Of a DNA stretch of 64,000 nt, positions 8,372 to 18,203 are shown one piece after another. The position numbers and the translations under genes were made by a program. The notes under the pieces are model-generated. The model was not told the origin of the DNA. It saw only the letters and a list, made by a program, of their open reading frames with translations, and searched no databases. The stretch is from Rapidithrix thailandica (GTDB taxonomy: Bacteria; Bacteroidota; Bacteroidia; Cytophagales; Flammeovirgaceae), in NCBI RefSeq assembly GCF_039710355.1, contig NZ_JBDKWZ010000006.1, forward strand, positions 248,001 to 312,000. Direction: 5' to 3'. The first letter of the stretch is position 1. The number at the start of each line of letters is the position of its first letter.

Positions 8372-11300
8372 TTGAACTGGTTTATTTACTTCAAATCGTT
8401 ACTCATTTCCATTGCGGGATTCGCTATTACCTATTCGGCCATTCCTGCTGATCATAAAGCGCTTACGCAGCCTTCCCCCTCTCCGGCTTTCTACCAGGAG
8501 GTAATGCAGGATACTGTCAAAAAAGACACTACTAAAAAGGTAAAAGCCCCTTCCTATGCATCGGACAGGCGTGGGGATCCGATTTCCAATTATTTTAGCC
8601 CTTCTCCCCTCTTGCTCCGGACACCTTCCAATGTCAACTTTTCGATGGAACTGGATACCAGTGGTACCTTTTACCGCCTCTCCGAAAAGCTGGGACCTTA
8701 TGATTACCGTTACCGGTCTAAAATACCTTTTGACAGCTATAAAGACTTTAAATACCGCCAATTACAAAGGGACTACTGGAAGCGGATTTCTATGTCACAA
8801 GATGGAGGCGACAACTTGCCGGGAGACGACTCCGACCGCTTAATCCCGTTGATCGAACTGGGTCCGATAGCCAACCGCTTGTTTGGAGGAAGCCAGATCG
8901 ATATCCGTACCAATGGTAACTTGGTACTGGATTTCGGAGGACTTTGGCAAAGAGTCAATAACCCCCAACTTCCCATTCGTCAACAGCGAAACGGAGGCTT
9001 TAATTTTGACCAGCAAATTAATATGAGTTTGACCGGAAAGATCGGGGAAAAGCTGGAAATCAATACCAATGTCAATACCGAAAACACCTTTCAATTTGAG
9101 CAAAAATACAATATCAACTATACCGCTTTTGAAGAAGACATTATTCAGGAAGTACAGGCCGGAAACCTTAGCTTTCCTGTTTCCAATAGCCTGATTACAG
9201 GCGCTCAAAACCTGTTTGGAGTAAGTACTAAATTGCGTTTTGGTAAATTGTGGGTCAATGCAGTCGTATCCAGCTCGCGTGGTACCAGCGAGCAAATCAC
9301 CATTAAAAATGGCGCACAAAGCCGGGAATTCGAACTCCGGGCAGACGAATACGATGTAAACCGGCACTTTTTCCTCTCACAATTCTTCAGGGATAATTTT
9401 GAAAACAACCTTCGCTCTTTACCCGTCTTAACGTCCAACATTACTATTAACCGGCTGCAAGTATATGTTACCAACCGGAACAATAATACGCAGACACTTC
9501 GCAATGTAGTGGGGATGTTGGATTTGGGGGAAGGAACTCCCTACAGCAATAATCCCCTGATTTTACCTGGTATTCCGGGCCCTGCCAGTAACAATAGCAA
9601 TGCCTTGTTTGCCAATATCAGTAGCCAAAGTGGCGTCCGGAACCCCGATGAAATCGTCAACACGTTGGAAGCCGCCAATTTTACCAATGGGGAAGATTTT
9701 GAACTTTTAAGAGGTGCAAGAAGACTGGAAGACAATGAATTTACCTTTCACCCACAACTAGGATATGTTTCGCTGACCACTCCTCTGCGCAATGATGAAG
9801 TGCTGATGGTGGCCTATGAATACCGCTTTAACGGACAAGCCTACAAAGTCGGTGAATTGAACGAAGACTTAACGGAACACAGTGAAAGCGATGTCACCAT
9901 TCTAAAACTCCTGAAACCCTCCACAATTCGAACGGATTTGCCTACCTGGGACCTGATGATGAAAAATATCTATCCTTTGCAGGCCAACAGTCTGGAAAGA
10001 GAAAATTTTCAATTCCGGATCATTTACAGGGACGACCGCACCGGGCTGGATAACCCCAGTTTGCACGAAGGGATTCGCACCAAAGATATTCCCTTGGTTC
10101 GTATTATGAACCTGGACCGTCTAAATCAAAACAACGACCCGCAACCTGACGGGAATTTTGACTTTGTAGAAGGCATTACCATTGACCCCGTATATGGCCG
10201 GATTATCTTTCCCGTACTGGAACCTTTCGGAAGTCATTTAGAATCTTATTTTGATCCGGGAACTGAAAATCAACTCATTAACAAATACATCTATACGGAT
10301 TTATACAACAAGACCCAAGCCGATGCGGCTTTAAATACCAGTAAGAATAAGTTCTTTTTGATGGGAAGCTATCAATCCGGCTCTTCCAATGAAATTGTCC
10401 TTCCCGGTATCAATATAGCACCGAATTCCGTAGTGGTGCGGGCCGGTAATATCGTGTTGCAAGAGGGTACGGACTATATGGTGGACTACCAAATCGGACG
10501 GGTACGCATCATCAACGAAGGCGTAATGAATTCGGGGAAGGAAATCAAAATCCAATACGAGCGGGCCGACCTCTTTAACTTTCAAACCCGGAATTTATTA
10601 GGGCTGGATTTAAAATACGAGTTAAATAAAAATGTCAGTTTTACCGGTACCTTATTGCACTTAAGTGAAAAACCAATCATCTCCCGGGTGACAATAGGCA
10701 ATGAACCTGTAAAAAATACGCTATGGGGATTTGGGGTGAATTACCAAACGGAGTCCCGCCTGTTAACCAAGATGGTGGATGCATTGCCTTTCCTAAGCAC
10801 GAAGAAAGAATCCAACATTTCATTTCAAGGGGAATTTGCACAATTGATCCCAGGATCACCCAAACTGATCGGTGAAAACGGCACCTCCTACCTGGATGAC
10901 TTTGAAGGAGCGGAAGTGCCTTACAGCCTGGCCAGCAGCCCGGTTAAATGGGCCTTGGGAACCGTTCCCGATATGATTGCCGAACAAACCCCGAATACCG
11001 ACCCCTTATCTTATAATTTTAAAAGAGCCAAGCTCGCTTGGTATAGCATTGACAATATCTTCTATGGTTCAAGAAGCCCATCCGGGACCAAAGAAACCAT
11101 CAACAACCATTATATCCGGGCCATTCCTTTCAATGAAATCTTCCAAAACCGGGACCGGGAACAAATTGTGACCAATGAGCGTAGCTTTGATTTGGCTTAT
11201 TTTCCGGCAGAACGGGGCCCTTACAATTACAATCCCGATTTAGACGCTGAGGGAAACTTGAAAAACCCGGAGGAAAATTTCGGAGCGATCACCCAGGCCA

Positions 11301-14300
11301 TTACCAACGATGTAGACTTTGATAATATCAACATTCAATACATTGAATTCTGGCTGATGGATCCTTTCATGGAAGGAGAAAACGGTAGACAAATCACCGG
11401 CGCGACCGCCAATACCGGAGGAGATTTGTATATCAACCTGGGAAATATCTCGGAAGATTTGATTCCTGACAATCGCCACTTTTTTGAAAATGGCCTTACT
11501 TCCAGTCCGGACGGACAGGCCCAAACCGATTTCGGACAAGTGCCTACACAACAGTATTTAACCAATGCCTTTGACGTCACTAATCCCCGTGAGGTTCAGG
11601 ATGTAGGATTTGACGGTTTGGGAAATGAGGCCGAAAATGCTTTTTATCAAGACCTGTTCATCAATAACCTTCCCGGGAGCTTAACGGCTGCGGCACGGCA
11701 GGCAATTATCGATGACCCTTCGGCGGATGACTTTCAGTATTATTTGGGTGGTGAATTAGACGATGCCAATGCCAACGTACTATCCCGCTATAAGAATTTC
11801 AATGGCCCGGATGGCAACTCACCGGAAAATACCGGGTCTACCACCTTTACCCCTTCGTCCACTACCATTCCGGACAATGAAGACTTAAACCGCGACAATA
11901 CCCTTTCCCAACTTAATAATTACTATCAATACCGGGTACAATTGCCTAGCGGGCAGTTGGCAAACCACCGTTATGTAGTAGATCAGGTAGATGCTACCGC
12001 TCCTGAAACCGGAGAGCAAGTAACCTGGTACCAATTCCGAATTCCGATTCGTGAACCGGAAGAAACCGTAGGAAACATCGATGGTTTCAAATCCATCCGG
12101 TATATCCGTTTATTTCTCACCGGTTGGGAGCAGCCGGTGGTATTAAGAATGGTCAATTTACAAATGAAAGGAGCGCAATGGCGACCTTTTACAGGTAATA
12201 CGAGAGGCCCGGAGCCGGGAGAAACACCGGAACCTTCTCAAGCAAAAGTCAGCATTTCAACAGTCAATATTGAAGAAAACGGTACATATGACGGCCTCAA
12301 TACCCCATATGTGTTACCTCCGGGAGTGCAACGGGACTATGATGCCACCTCTACCGTTACCCGGCAGCTAAATGAGCAGTCTATCCAGATGTGTATTGAA
12401 AATTTGGAAGACAACCAATTCGAAGCCATTTATAAAAATGTAAATTTTGACCTGATCAATTACAAAAGGGTCAAGATGTTCATTCATGCGGAAAGTGACT
12501 TGGCCAACGATGGAGACTTAACGGCCGTCATCCGTCTGGGTACCGACTTCGAATCAAATTATTATGAAGTGGAACTCCCTTTAAAACTGACTCCACGGGG
12601 CAGTACTTTACCCGATGTCATTTGGCCAAGTGAAAATAATCTAGATATCCCTTTGGATGCTCTCTATCAAGTAAAAGCCGAACGCAATCAAAACCGTGCA
12701 GACAGGGGATTAAAATATACCTCTACTTATGATCAGTATACCGTTTCGGTGATCGGAAACCCGGATGTAAGCTCTTTGCAAACCATCATGCTGGGAGTGC
12801 GCAACCCTAAAACTTCCGACAAAGCCGATAAATCCGTTTGTGTATGGTTCAACGAACTCCGTGTAACCGATTTTGATAAATCCACCGGGTGGGCAACCAA
12901 TGCCTCTTTAAATATGCAATTGGCTGATTTTGCTACGGTCAGCACCAACGTACGGTATTCCAGTGTAGGCTTTGGAGGTATTCAAGACCGTATTGCCGAT
13001 CTTTCCCGGTCCGAATCATTGGATTTCGACATTTCTTCCAATATTCAGTTAGACAAAATCTTATTCAATAAAATCGGCCTCTCACTGCCTTTGTATGTCA
13101 GTTTTGAAAGACGTACGGTCAAACCTTATTACGACCCCTTGGATCCGGATATGCCTCTGGAACTTTCGGCACTTTCCAAAGGAGGGCAATCCTATATCGA
13201 CCTGGTACAGGATACCTATAAGGCCCGGAGCTTTAACCTCACCAATGTAAAGAAGCAAAAGTTGAATCCCGATGCCAACAGTAATTTTTGGGATATCGAA
13301 AACTTTTCACTCGATGCCGCTTACTCAGACAGTTACTTGCGCAATAGCCAAATCGAGTCGCTGGTCACCAAAAACTGGCGTTTGGGAGCAACTTATAGTT
13401 ATAATTCCAAAGCGAAACCTTGGGAGCCTTTTAAAAACGTCAAAGTGTTTAAAGGTAAATACTTCCGCTTGATCCGCGATTTCAATTTGAACCTGATCCC
13501 TAGCAACACCACGGTTCGCTGGGACCTGGACCGTAAGTTCCGCAGAACCCAGTTCCGGAATGAGAATTTGGAAACAACAGGCATTGACCCCACCTTTGAA
13601 AAAACTTTTATTTTTAACCGGGTGTACAATCTACAATGGTCATTATCTAAAAACCTTGGTTTACAGTACAATGCCAATGCCTTTGCGACCATTGACGAAC
13701 CACTGGGCAATCTGGATACACCCATCAAACGGGATTCCGTATGGCAAAACATTCGCAACCTGGGCCGGTTAAAACGCTTCGATCAAACGATTGGCTTGAC
13801 GTACCGGGTACCGCTTGATAAGATACCGGCACTGGACTGGGTCAATGTCGATAGCCGGTACAATACCACTTACTCTTGGGTGGCCGGGGCCGTTGGACTT
13901 GCCGATACGCTTGGAAATACCGCTCAAAACAAACAAAGTATTACGGTAAACGGGAAAGTAGACTTTACCAAACTGTATAATAAGGTCCCTTATCTGAAAA
14001 AGATCAATACACAGTCGAGTCGGAGAAGGTCCCGAAGACCTGTACCTGCCGAAGATCCTTATCAAGTGAAAAAACAAAAACTGGAAAAGAAAATCAGGAA
14101 AGTTGATGACAGGATCAATAAATGGTACGAACGCAAGAAGAAAAAAGAGCAAAAAATGCGCGAACGGGGCGTAGAAGTGGAAATAGACTCTGCGAAAATA
14201 GATCCGTTGCATTTGTTTAGCAAAAAAGAAAAACTGGAAGGTAAGCTGGAAAAAGTAGTAGCCGAAATTGCCCGTAGAAAAGCGGAAAATATTCAGCCTA

Positions 14301-15673
14301 GGCAAAACAAACTGGCAAAAGGCTTGACAAAAACCGCGATGATGGTCAAAAACGTATCGGTAAGTTACTCTGAAAATAATGCCACGACACTGCCCGGCTT
14401 TTTGCCTCAACCCAAACTTTTGGGCTTTGACGAACAATGGGATTCTCCAGGATTACCTTTTATTTTAGGTAGCCAAAACCTGAATATCAAAAACAAAGCT
14501 GCCGATAATAATTGGTTGGCACGCAATGAAGTGCAGACCTTGCCCATTATGCAAACCACCAACAAACAGTTCAGCATCAAATCGGATGTGGAGCCATTTA
14601 ACGATTTCAAAATTCAATTTGAAGCCAAAAAGATTACCTCAGCCTCCTATTCGGAAATATACCGGTTTGTGGAAGATGAGAATCAGTTTGAGACGCAATC
14701 CCCTACCCGTACGGGAAATTACGGCATCACGTATTTGCTTTTGAATACGGCTTTCACCAAAGACAACGATGACAATTCTTCGGACTTATTCCAGGATTTT
14801 ATCGACAACCGGAATGTTATAAAAGCCCGGTTAGATGCTCAAAATCCCAATGGGGAATATGACTTAAACTCCCAGGACGTTTTGATTCCGTCCTTTTTGG
14901 CAGCCTATACCGGTAAGGACCCAAGCAAACAAAAACTGAGCTCCTTCCCTCAAATACCATTGCCCAACTGGAAAGTTACGTACAATGGCTTGAGCCGGGT
15001 ACCCTTGTTTGAAGACTTATTCAAGAGTGTGACGATCAGCCACGGATATGTTTCCGAATTTTCCATAGGAAGCTATAATTCTACCTATTTGTACGGCGCT
15101 TCGGCTATTAACCTGGATGTAAAAGAAAACGATACACCCATGGCAGAAGCCGACTCCACGGGTAAACTGGTACCGGTTTTCACCACTAACCAAGTGACTC
15201 TTTTCGAACAATTTGCCCCACTGGTCGGTGTAAACGTACGGACTCAAAATGACTTCACATTTAACGTACAATTCCGGAAAACACGGGATATGGCATTGAA
15301 TTTAACAAACTTCCAGGTTACCGAAATTAAAAGTAATGATGTGCAAATTGATATAGGATTTAAAAAGAGTGGGATACGTCTTCCATTCCGTATTCAAGGC
15401 ATCACACATACACTGAAAAACGACCTTGATTTCCGGTTTGCATTTGTACTACGCGACACCAAAACCACCCAGCGAAAAATCGAAGAACCCGATGTGGTTA
15501 CGGCCGGAAACTTACAAATTCAGATTCGCCCAACGGTAGGTTATAATATCAACAAGCGGGCTAAGATCAATTTCTACTTCGAACGGAACATCAATGACCC
15601 GAGGGTTTCTAATTCCTTCCGGAGAACAAACACCGCCTTTGGTGTACAACTTCAATACGGATTGACCCAATAA
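8372..15673 (+). CDS. sprA: Cell surface protein SprA (type IX secretion system outer-membrane translocon)
   Basis: 2433 residues, the expected size of this giant 36-strand outer-membrane barrel, which is the export pore of the type IX secretion system and is needed for gliding in species that glide. N-terminal signal segment LLISIAGFAITYSAIPA, then a plug/N-terminal region with GPIANRLFGGSQIDIRTNGN and repeated two-residue-alternating beta-strands to the end. The start is a TTG at 8372, since no ATG precedes the signal peptide. A highly charged helical insertion around residues 1890-1985 (KKQKLEKKIRKVDDRINK and a following Lys/Glu-rich helix) interrupts the barrel. The cargo protein at 3983-5842 carries a matching sorting signal. 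A rho-independent terminator follows at 15719. Confidence 0.97.
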   Translation: MNWFIYFKSLLISIAGFAITYSAIPADHKALTQPSPSPAFYQEVMQDTVKKDTTKKVKAPSYASDRRGDPISNYFSPSPLLLRTPSNVNFSMELDTSGTFYRLSEKLGPYDYRYRSKIPFDSYKDFKYRQLQRDYWKRISMSQDGGDNLPGDDSDRLIPLIELGPIANRLFGGSQIDIRTNGNLVLDFGGLWQRVNNPQLPIRQQRNGGFNFDQQINMSLTGKIGEKLEINTNVNTENTFQFEQKYNINYTAFEEDIIQEVQAGNLSFPVSNSLITGAQNLFGVSTKLRFGKLWVNAVVSSSRGTSEQITIKNGAQSREFELRADEYDVNRHFFLSQFFRDNFENNLRSLPVLTSNITINRLQVYVTNRNNNTQTLRNVVGMLDLGEGTPYSNNPLILPGIPGPASNNSNALFANISSQSGVRNPDEIVNTLEAANFTNGEDFELLRGARRLEDNEFTFHPQLGYVSLTTPLRNDEVLMVAYEYRFNGQAYKVGELNEDLTEHSESDVTILKLLKPSTIRTDLPTWDLMMKNIYPLQANSLERENFQFRIIYRDDRTGLDNPSLHEGIRTKDIPLVRIMNLDRLNQNNDPQPDGNFDFVEGITIDPVYGRIIFPVLEPFGSHLESYFDPGTENQLINKYIYTDLYNKTQADAALNTSKNKFFLMGSYQSGSSNEIVLPGINIAPNSVVVRAGNIVLQEGTDYMVDYQIGRVRIINEGVMNSGKEIKIQYERADLFNFQTRNLLGLDLKYELNKNVSFTGTLLHLSEKPIISRVTIGNEPVKNTLWGFGVNYQTESRLLTKMVDALPFLSTKKESNISFQGEFAQLIPGSPKLIGENGTSYLDDFEGAEVPYSLASSPVKWALGTVPDMIAEQTPNTDPLSYNFKRAKLAWYSIDNIFYGSRSPSGTKETINNHYIRAIPFNEIFQNRDREQIVTNERSFDLAYFPAERGPYNYNPDLDAEGNLKNPEENFGAITQAITNDVDFDNINIQYIEFWLMDPFMEGENGRQITGATANTGGDLYINLGNISEDLIPDNRHFFENGLTSSPDGQAQTDFGQVPTQQYLTNAFDVTNPREVQDVGFDGLGNEAENAFYQDLFINNLPGSLTAAARQAIIDDPSADDFQYYLGGELDDANANVLSRYKNFNGPDGNSPENTGSTTFTPSSTTIPDNEDLNRDNTLSQLNNYYQYRVQLPSGQLANHRYVVDQVDATAPETGEQVTWYQFRIPIREPEETVGNIDGFKSIRYIRLFLTGWEQPVVLRMVNLQMKGAQWRPFTGNTRGPEPGETPEPSQAKVSISTVNIEENGTYDGLNTPYVLPPGVQRDYDATSTVTRQLNEQSIQMCIENLEDNQFEAIYKNVNFDLINYKRVKMFIHAESDLANDGDLTAVIRLGTDFESNYYEVELPLKLTPRGSTLPDVIWPSENNLDIPLDALYQVKAERNQNRADRGLKYTSTYDQYTVSVIGNPDVSSLQTIMLGVRNPKTSDKADKSVCVWFNELRVTDFDKSTGWATNASLNMQLADFATVSTNVRYSSVGFGGIQDRIADLSRSESLDFDISSNIQLDKILFNKIGLSLPLYVSFERRTVKPYYDPLDPDMPLELSALSKGGQSYIDLVQDTYKARSFNLTNVKKQKLNPDANSNFWDIENFSLDAAYSDSYLRNSQIESLVTKNWRLGATYSYNSKAKPWEPFKNVKVFKGKYFRLIRDFNLNLIPSNTTVRWDLDRKFRRTQFRNENLETTGIDPTFEKTFIFNRVYNLQWSLSKNLGLQYNANAFATIDEPLGNLDTPIKRDSVWQNIRNLGRLKRFDQTIGLTYRVPLDKIPALDWVNVDSRYNTTYSWVAGAVGLADTLGNTAQNKQSITVNGKVDFTKLYNKVPYLKKINTQSSRRRSRRPVPAEDPYQVKKQKLEKKIRKVDDRINKWYERKKKKEQKMRERGVEVEIDSAKIDPLHLFSKKEKLEGKLEKVVAEIARRKAENIQPRQNKLAKGLTKTAMMVKNVSVSYSENNATTLPGFLPQPKLLGFDEQWDSPGLPFILGSQNLNIKNKAADNNWLARNEVQTLPIMQTTNKQFSIKSDVEPFNDFKIQFEAKKITSASYSEIYRFVEDENQFETQSPTRTGNYGITYLLLNTAFTKDNDDNSSDLFQDFIDNRNVIKARLDAQNPNGEYDLNSQDVLIPSFLAAYTGKDPSKQKLSSFPQIPLPNWKVTYNGLSRVPLFEDLFKSVTISHGYVSEFSIGSYNSTYLYGASAINLDVKENDTPMAEADSTGKLVPVFTTNQVTLFEQFAPLVGVNVRTQNDFTFNVQFRKTRDMALNLTNFQVTEIKSNDVQIDIGFKKSGIRLPFRIQGITHTLKNDLDFRFAFVLRDTKTTQRKIEEPDVVTAGNLQIQIRPTVGYNINKRAKINFYFERNINDPRVSNSFRRTNTAFGVQLQYGLTQ

Positions 15674-15718
15674 TAGGAATTTGGTACTTAGATATTTTTG
15701 ATGCAAAAAAAAGAAAAC

Positions 15719-15749
15719 CTTCCAGGCGTTAAAAACTGGAAGTTTTTTT
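15719..15749 (+). terminator. Rho-independent terminator of sprA
   Basis: A 7-bp perfect stem (CTTCCAG / CTGGAAG) with a 10-nt loop followed by seven T residues, 45 bp after the sprA stop codon. Confidence 0.85.
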
Positions 15750-15868
15750 GCAGAAAAGGACTACTTACATTCTTAACCGCATAGACTCAAAGCCTTCTAA
15801 AAGACGAACAGTAATTGTATACAGAGTTTCCTTCGTTCGTTTTACTTTCTCAAATTCTTTTATAAAAA

Positions 15869-15900
15869 AAGCTCTGTTGACGATACTGCCAACAGAGCTT
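15869..15900 (-). terminator. Terminator of the outer-membrane barrel gene (works mainly on the minus strand)
   Basis: An 11-bp perfect stem (AAGCTCTGTTG / CAACAGAGCTT) with a 10-nt loop. On the minus strand it is followed by a T-run, 24 bp after the stop of the gene at 15924-16559. The plus strand also has a short T-run, so it may act on both strands. Confidence 0.85.
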
Positions 15901-15923
15901 TTATCTATATTAAAAGGTAGGTA

Positions 15924-16559
15924 TTAATTTCCACCGAATAATCTGTATCCTACAGAAAGTTGGAAAACACCGTTTTTGATAGCATCTCCTTCATCATCAT
16001 TTTCACGAGTATCTGATAAACCTAAGTTGTAACGGAGAGTAGCGTTAAGCCCCGCAGGAAGGTTCACACCAACACCAAAAGTAAGTCCAAAATCGATGCT
16101 TTTCATATCGTCTTTAATATCCACTTCTGTTTCTTCAGAATGACCCATTGCCTCTACTTCTGACTTAGTCTTTGCACTTAAAACAAACCCTGCTTGAGGA
16201 CCAGCGTAAATATTGAACATTTCATTGATATTGAATTTTACCAATACAGGGACATTCAAATAATTAAGGTTAACCTTTGTATCATCGCTAATTTTTATTC
16301 CAAAATCTTCGTAAGTCTCTGATCTTTTAGCTCCTTGTGCAGAGAATAACAACTCAGGTTGAATGCTAAATTTCTCACTTACATTCGCTTCCAAGTAAGC
16401 TCCAAAGTGATAGCCTAACTTAGAATCCATGTCAAACCCATCTTGACTACTGTTTAAGTTGTTAAGGTTCAAACCTGCTTTTAAACCTCCTGATACTTGT
16501 GCTTGTGCAAATACTACTGCAAACAAAGCAAACGCAACGGTTAAAATGGTCTTTTTCAT
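15924..16559 (-). CDS. Porin-family outer-membrane beta-barrel protein (OMP_b-brl_2), copy 1
   Basis: 211 residues. A signal peptide (MKKTILTVAFALFAVVFAQA) precedes an 8-stranded barrel of the PF13568 type: VSGGLKAGLNLNNLNS, YHFGAYLEANVSEKFSIQPE, NYLNVPVLVKFNI, FNIYAGPQAGFVLS, and a C-terminal strand ending VGYRLFGGN. These small barrels are abundant in Bacteroidota; few have an assigned role. A paralogue lies just upstream (17129-17785) in the same orientation with closely similar strand motifs, indicating tandem duplication. Each copy has its own terminator and long leader region, so they are probably separate transcripts. Confidence 0.88.
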   Translation of the reverse strand: MKKTILTVAFALFAVVFAQAQVSGGLKAGLNLNNLNSSQDGFDMDSKLGYHFGAYLEANVSEKFSIQPELLFSAQGAKRSETYEDFGIKISDDTKVNLNYLNVPVLVKFNINEMFNIYAGPQAGFVLSAKTKSEVEAMGHSEETEVDIKDDMKSIDFGLTFGVGVNLPAGLNATLRYNLGLSDTRENDDEGDAIKNGVFQLSVGYRLFGGN

Positions 16560-17073
16560 AGAAAGTTTTTCTGTTTATGAGTGATATTAAAAATTACCGA
16601 GGCAAATTTAAAGCAAGGTGAGGCGCATTTACACAATAAATCCTCCGGCAAAAAGCACATTTGCTTTTCCGTAAAGATTATAGAGCAAATAAAAATTATA
16701 GAAAAGTACTAATTACGGGATTGGAAGGTAGTGGCTACCTTATTCTGCTTATTCAGTATTTTCAAAAAGTACTCTTTTTCAGTGAGTTCGAAATCACACA
16801 TAAAACCCCAATAAAAAGTTACATAATATATAAATAATTTTTCTATTAATCGATTTTAACTTTTCAAAGATATGTATTTAATGCCGGTCGTTTCAAAAGG
16901 AAATCAACTTTAAAAATTTTAACATTGTCCACTTTAAAAAATCATACAGCCATGCATCCTTTCAAGAGTAGGTCCAGGAGCTCAATTGACGAAAAAAAGA
17001 ATTCATTTTAACAAAATAAATTCTCTTTTTAGGTACAAAATAAAGCTCAATCCCACCTTACTATTTTTTCACA
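16560..17073. other. 514-bp intergenic region between the two barrel genes
   Basis: AT-rich upstream region of the 15924-16559 gene. I find no open frame with coding character and no tRNA or repeat. It presumably holds the promoter and 5' leader of copy 1. Confidence 0.4.
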
Positions 17074-17118
17074 AAAAAGCCCGGTTACTTATACAGTTAA
17101 CCGGGCTTTTTATTTTTC
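17074..17118 (-). terminator. Terminator of barrel gene copy 2
   Basis: A GC-rich perfect stem (GCCCGGTTA / TAACCGGGC) flanked by A-run and T-run on both sides, 10-20 bp after the stop of the minus-strand gene. It is symmetrical enough to act on either strand. Confidence 0.88.
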
Positions 17119-17128
17119 CTTTATTCGT

Positions 17129-17785
17129 TCAGTAACAGCCGCAACCTCCAAACAACTTATAGCCAATAGAAAATTGGAACACTCCATTAGTCACCGAATC
17201 ACTGTTTTGTTCTTTTGAGGTGATTAATGCCTTGGTCAATCCCAAATTATAACGCAACGAAGCATTAAAGCCGACCGGGAGTTTTACACCAAGCCCTACA
17301 GCAAGCCCCCAATCCACATTTTCCATTCCACGCTTAATATTATATTTCGCTTCATATTCATTACTTCCATCAAAGGCCTCTTGCTTGCGATGTGCTCTTA
17401 ATATTATTCCCAACTGAGGACCTGCATATACATTAATCACCGGACTCACATTAAACCTCACTAACACAGGAATATTTAAATAATCCAAATGTAACTTTTC
17501 CTTGTAACCGGCTTCATAAGTCGCATAAACACTTTTCACTCCTTGGGTAGAATACAGGACTTCAGGTTGGAGGCTTATTTTATCAATGATGTTAACGTTT
17601 GCATAAATGCCCACATGATATCCCAATTTATAATCTATATCTACATTGTAAAAGGCACTTAATTTATGATCGTAATTATTCAGCGTATTTACATTCAATC
17701 CAGCTTTTAGCCCTCCCGAAACTTGTGCATGCGCCAATACCATAGCAAACAAAGTAACTGCAACAGTTAAAAGGGTCTTTTTCAT
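17129..17785 (-). CDS. Porin-family outer-membrane beta-barrel protein (OMP_b-brl_2), copy 2
   Basis: About 218 residues. The signal peptide MKKTLLTVAVTLFAMVLAHA is nearly identical to that of copy 1, and the barrel strands match it in order: VSGGLKAGLNVNTLNN, YHVGIYANVNIIDKISLQPE, LDYLNIPVLVRFNV, INVYAGPQLGIILRA, ending FSIGYKLFGGCGCY. I use the ATG at 17785, which gives the canonical signal peptide; the upstream start at 17812 adds nine residues. The C-terminal GCGCY is unusual, because most of these barrels end in a single aromatic strand as copy 1 does. Confidence 0.87.
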   Translation of the reverse strand: MKKTLLTVAVTLFAMVLAHAQVSGGLKAGLNVNTLNNYDHKLSAFYNVDIDYKLGYHVGIYANVNIIDKISLQPEVLYSTQGVKSVYATYEAGYKEKLHLDYLNIPVLVRFNVSPVINVYAGPQLGIILRAHRKQEAFDGSNEYEAKYNIKRGMENVDWGLAVGLGVKLPVGFNASLRYNLGLTKALITSKEQNSDSVTNGVFQFSIGYKLFGGCGCY

Positions 17786-18203
17786 ATAAAAAATCAGATT
17801 TTCGATTGTCAAAAATTACCTAAGCAAAGGTAGGGGTAGGAAAGAAGCAAACATATACCAAATAAGTACAATAAAATCACATACAGCACTTAAAAAAGAA
17901 CTTATACTAAAATACCCTTTGTTTTCCAGCTTACAAAACCGGAATCACAGGCAATCCCAGTTTATTTGGCCTCAGAAAACCACATCACAAGAGACTAAAT
18001 TACAACTACTTATATAATACCACCTTTGTCTTAAAGAAAATATCCACCACTCTTTACTTATATTATCACAGAAGACCAATTGTACATTTAACCATACTCT
18101 CTTTAATAGATTTCTTTATAAAGTCAAGCTATTGATTATTAACATTGTCTACATACCAAAAACCTACACCAAAATTTGTATAAATAAAGAAACAGGTTAA
18201 TTT
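17786..18203. other. 418-bp AT-rich intergenic region
   Basis: Region upstream of barrel copy 2 and downstream of the radical SAM gene. I see no coding frame, tRNA or clear hairpin. Confidence 0.4.

Noticed and set aside
13769..14437. 222-codon minus-strand ORF within sprA
   Set aside because: Phe-rich shadow of the Lys/Glu-rich insertion of sprA.
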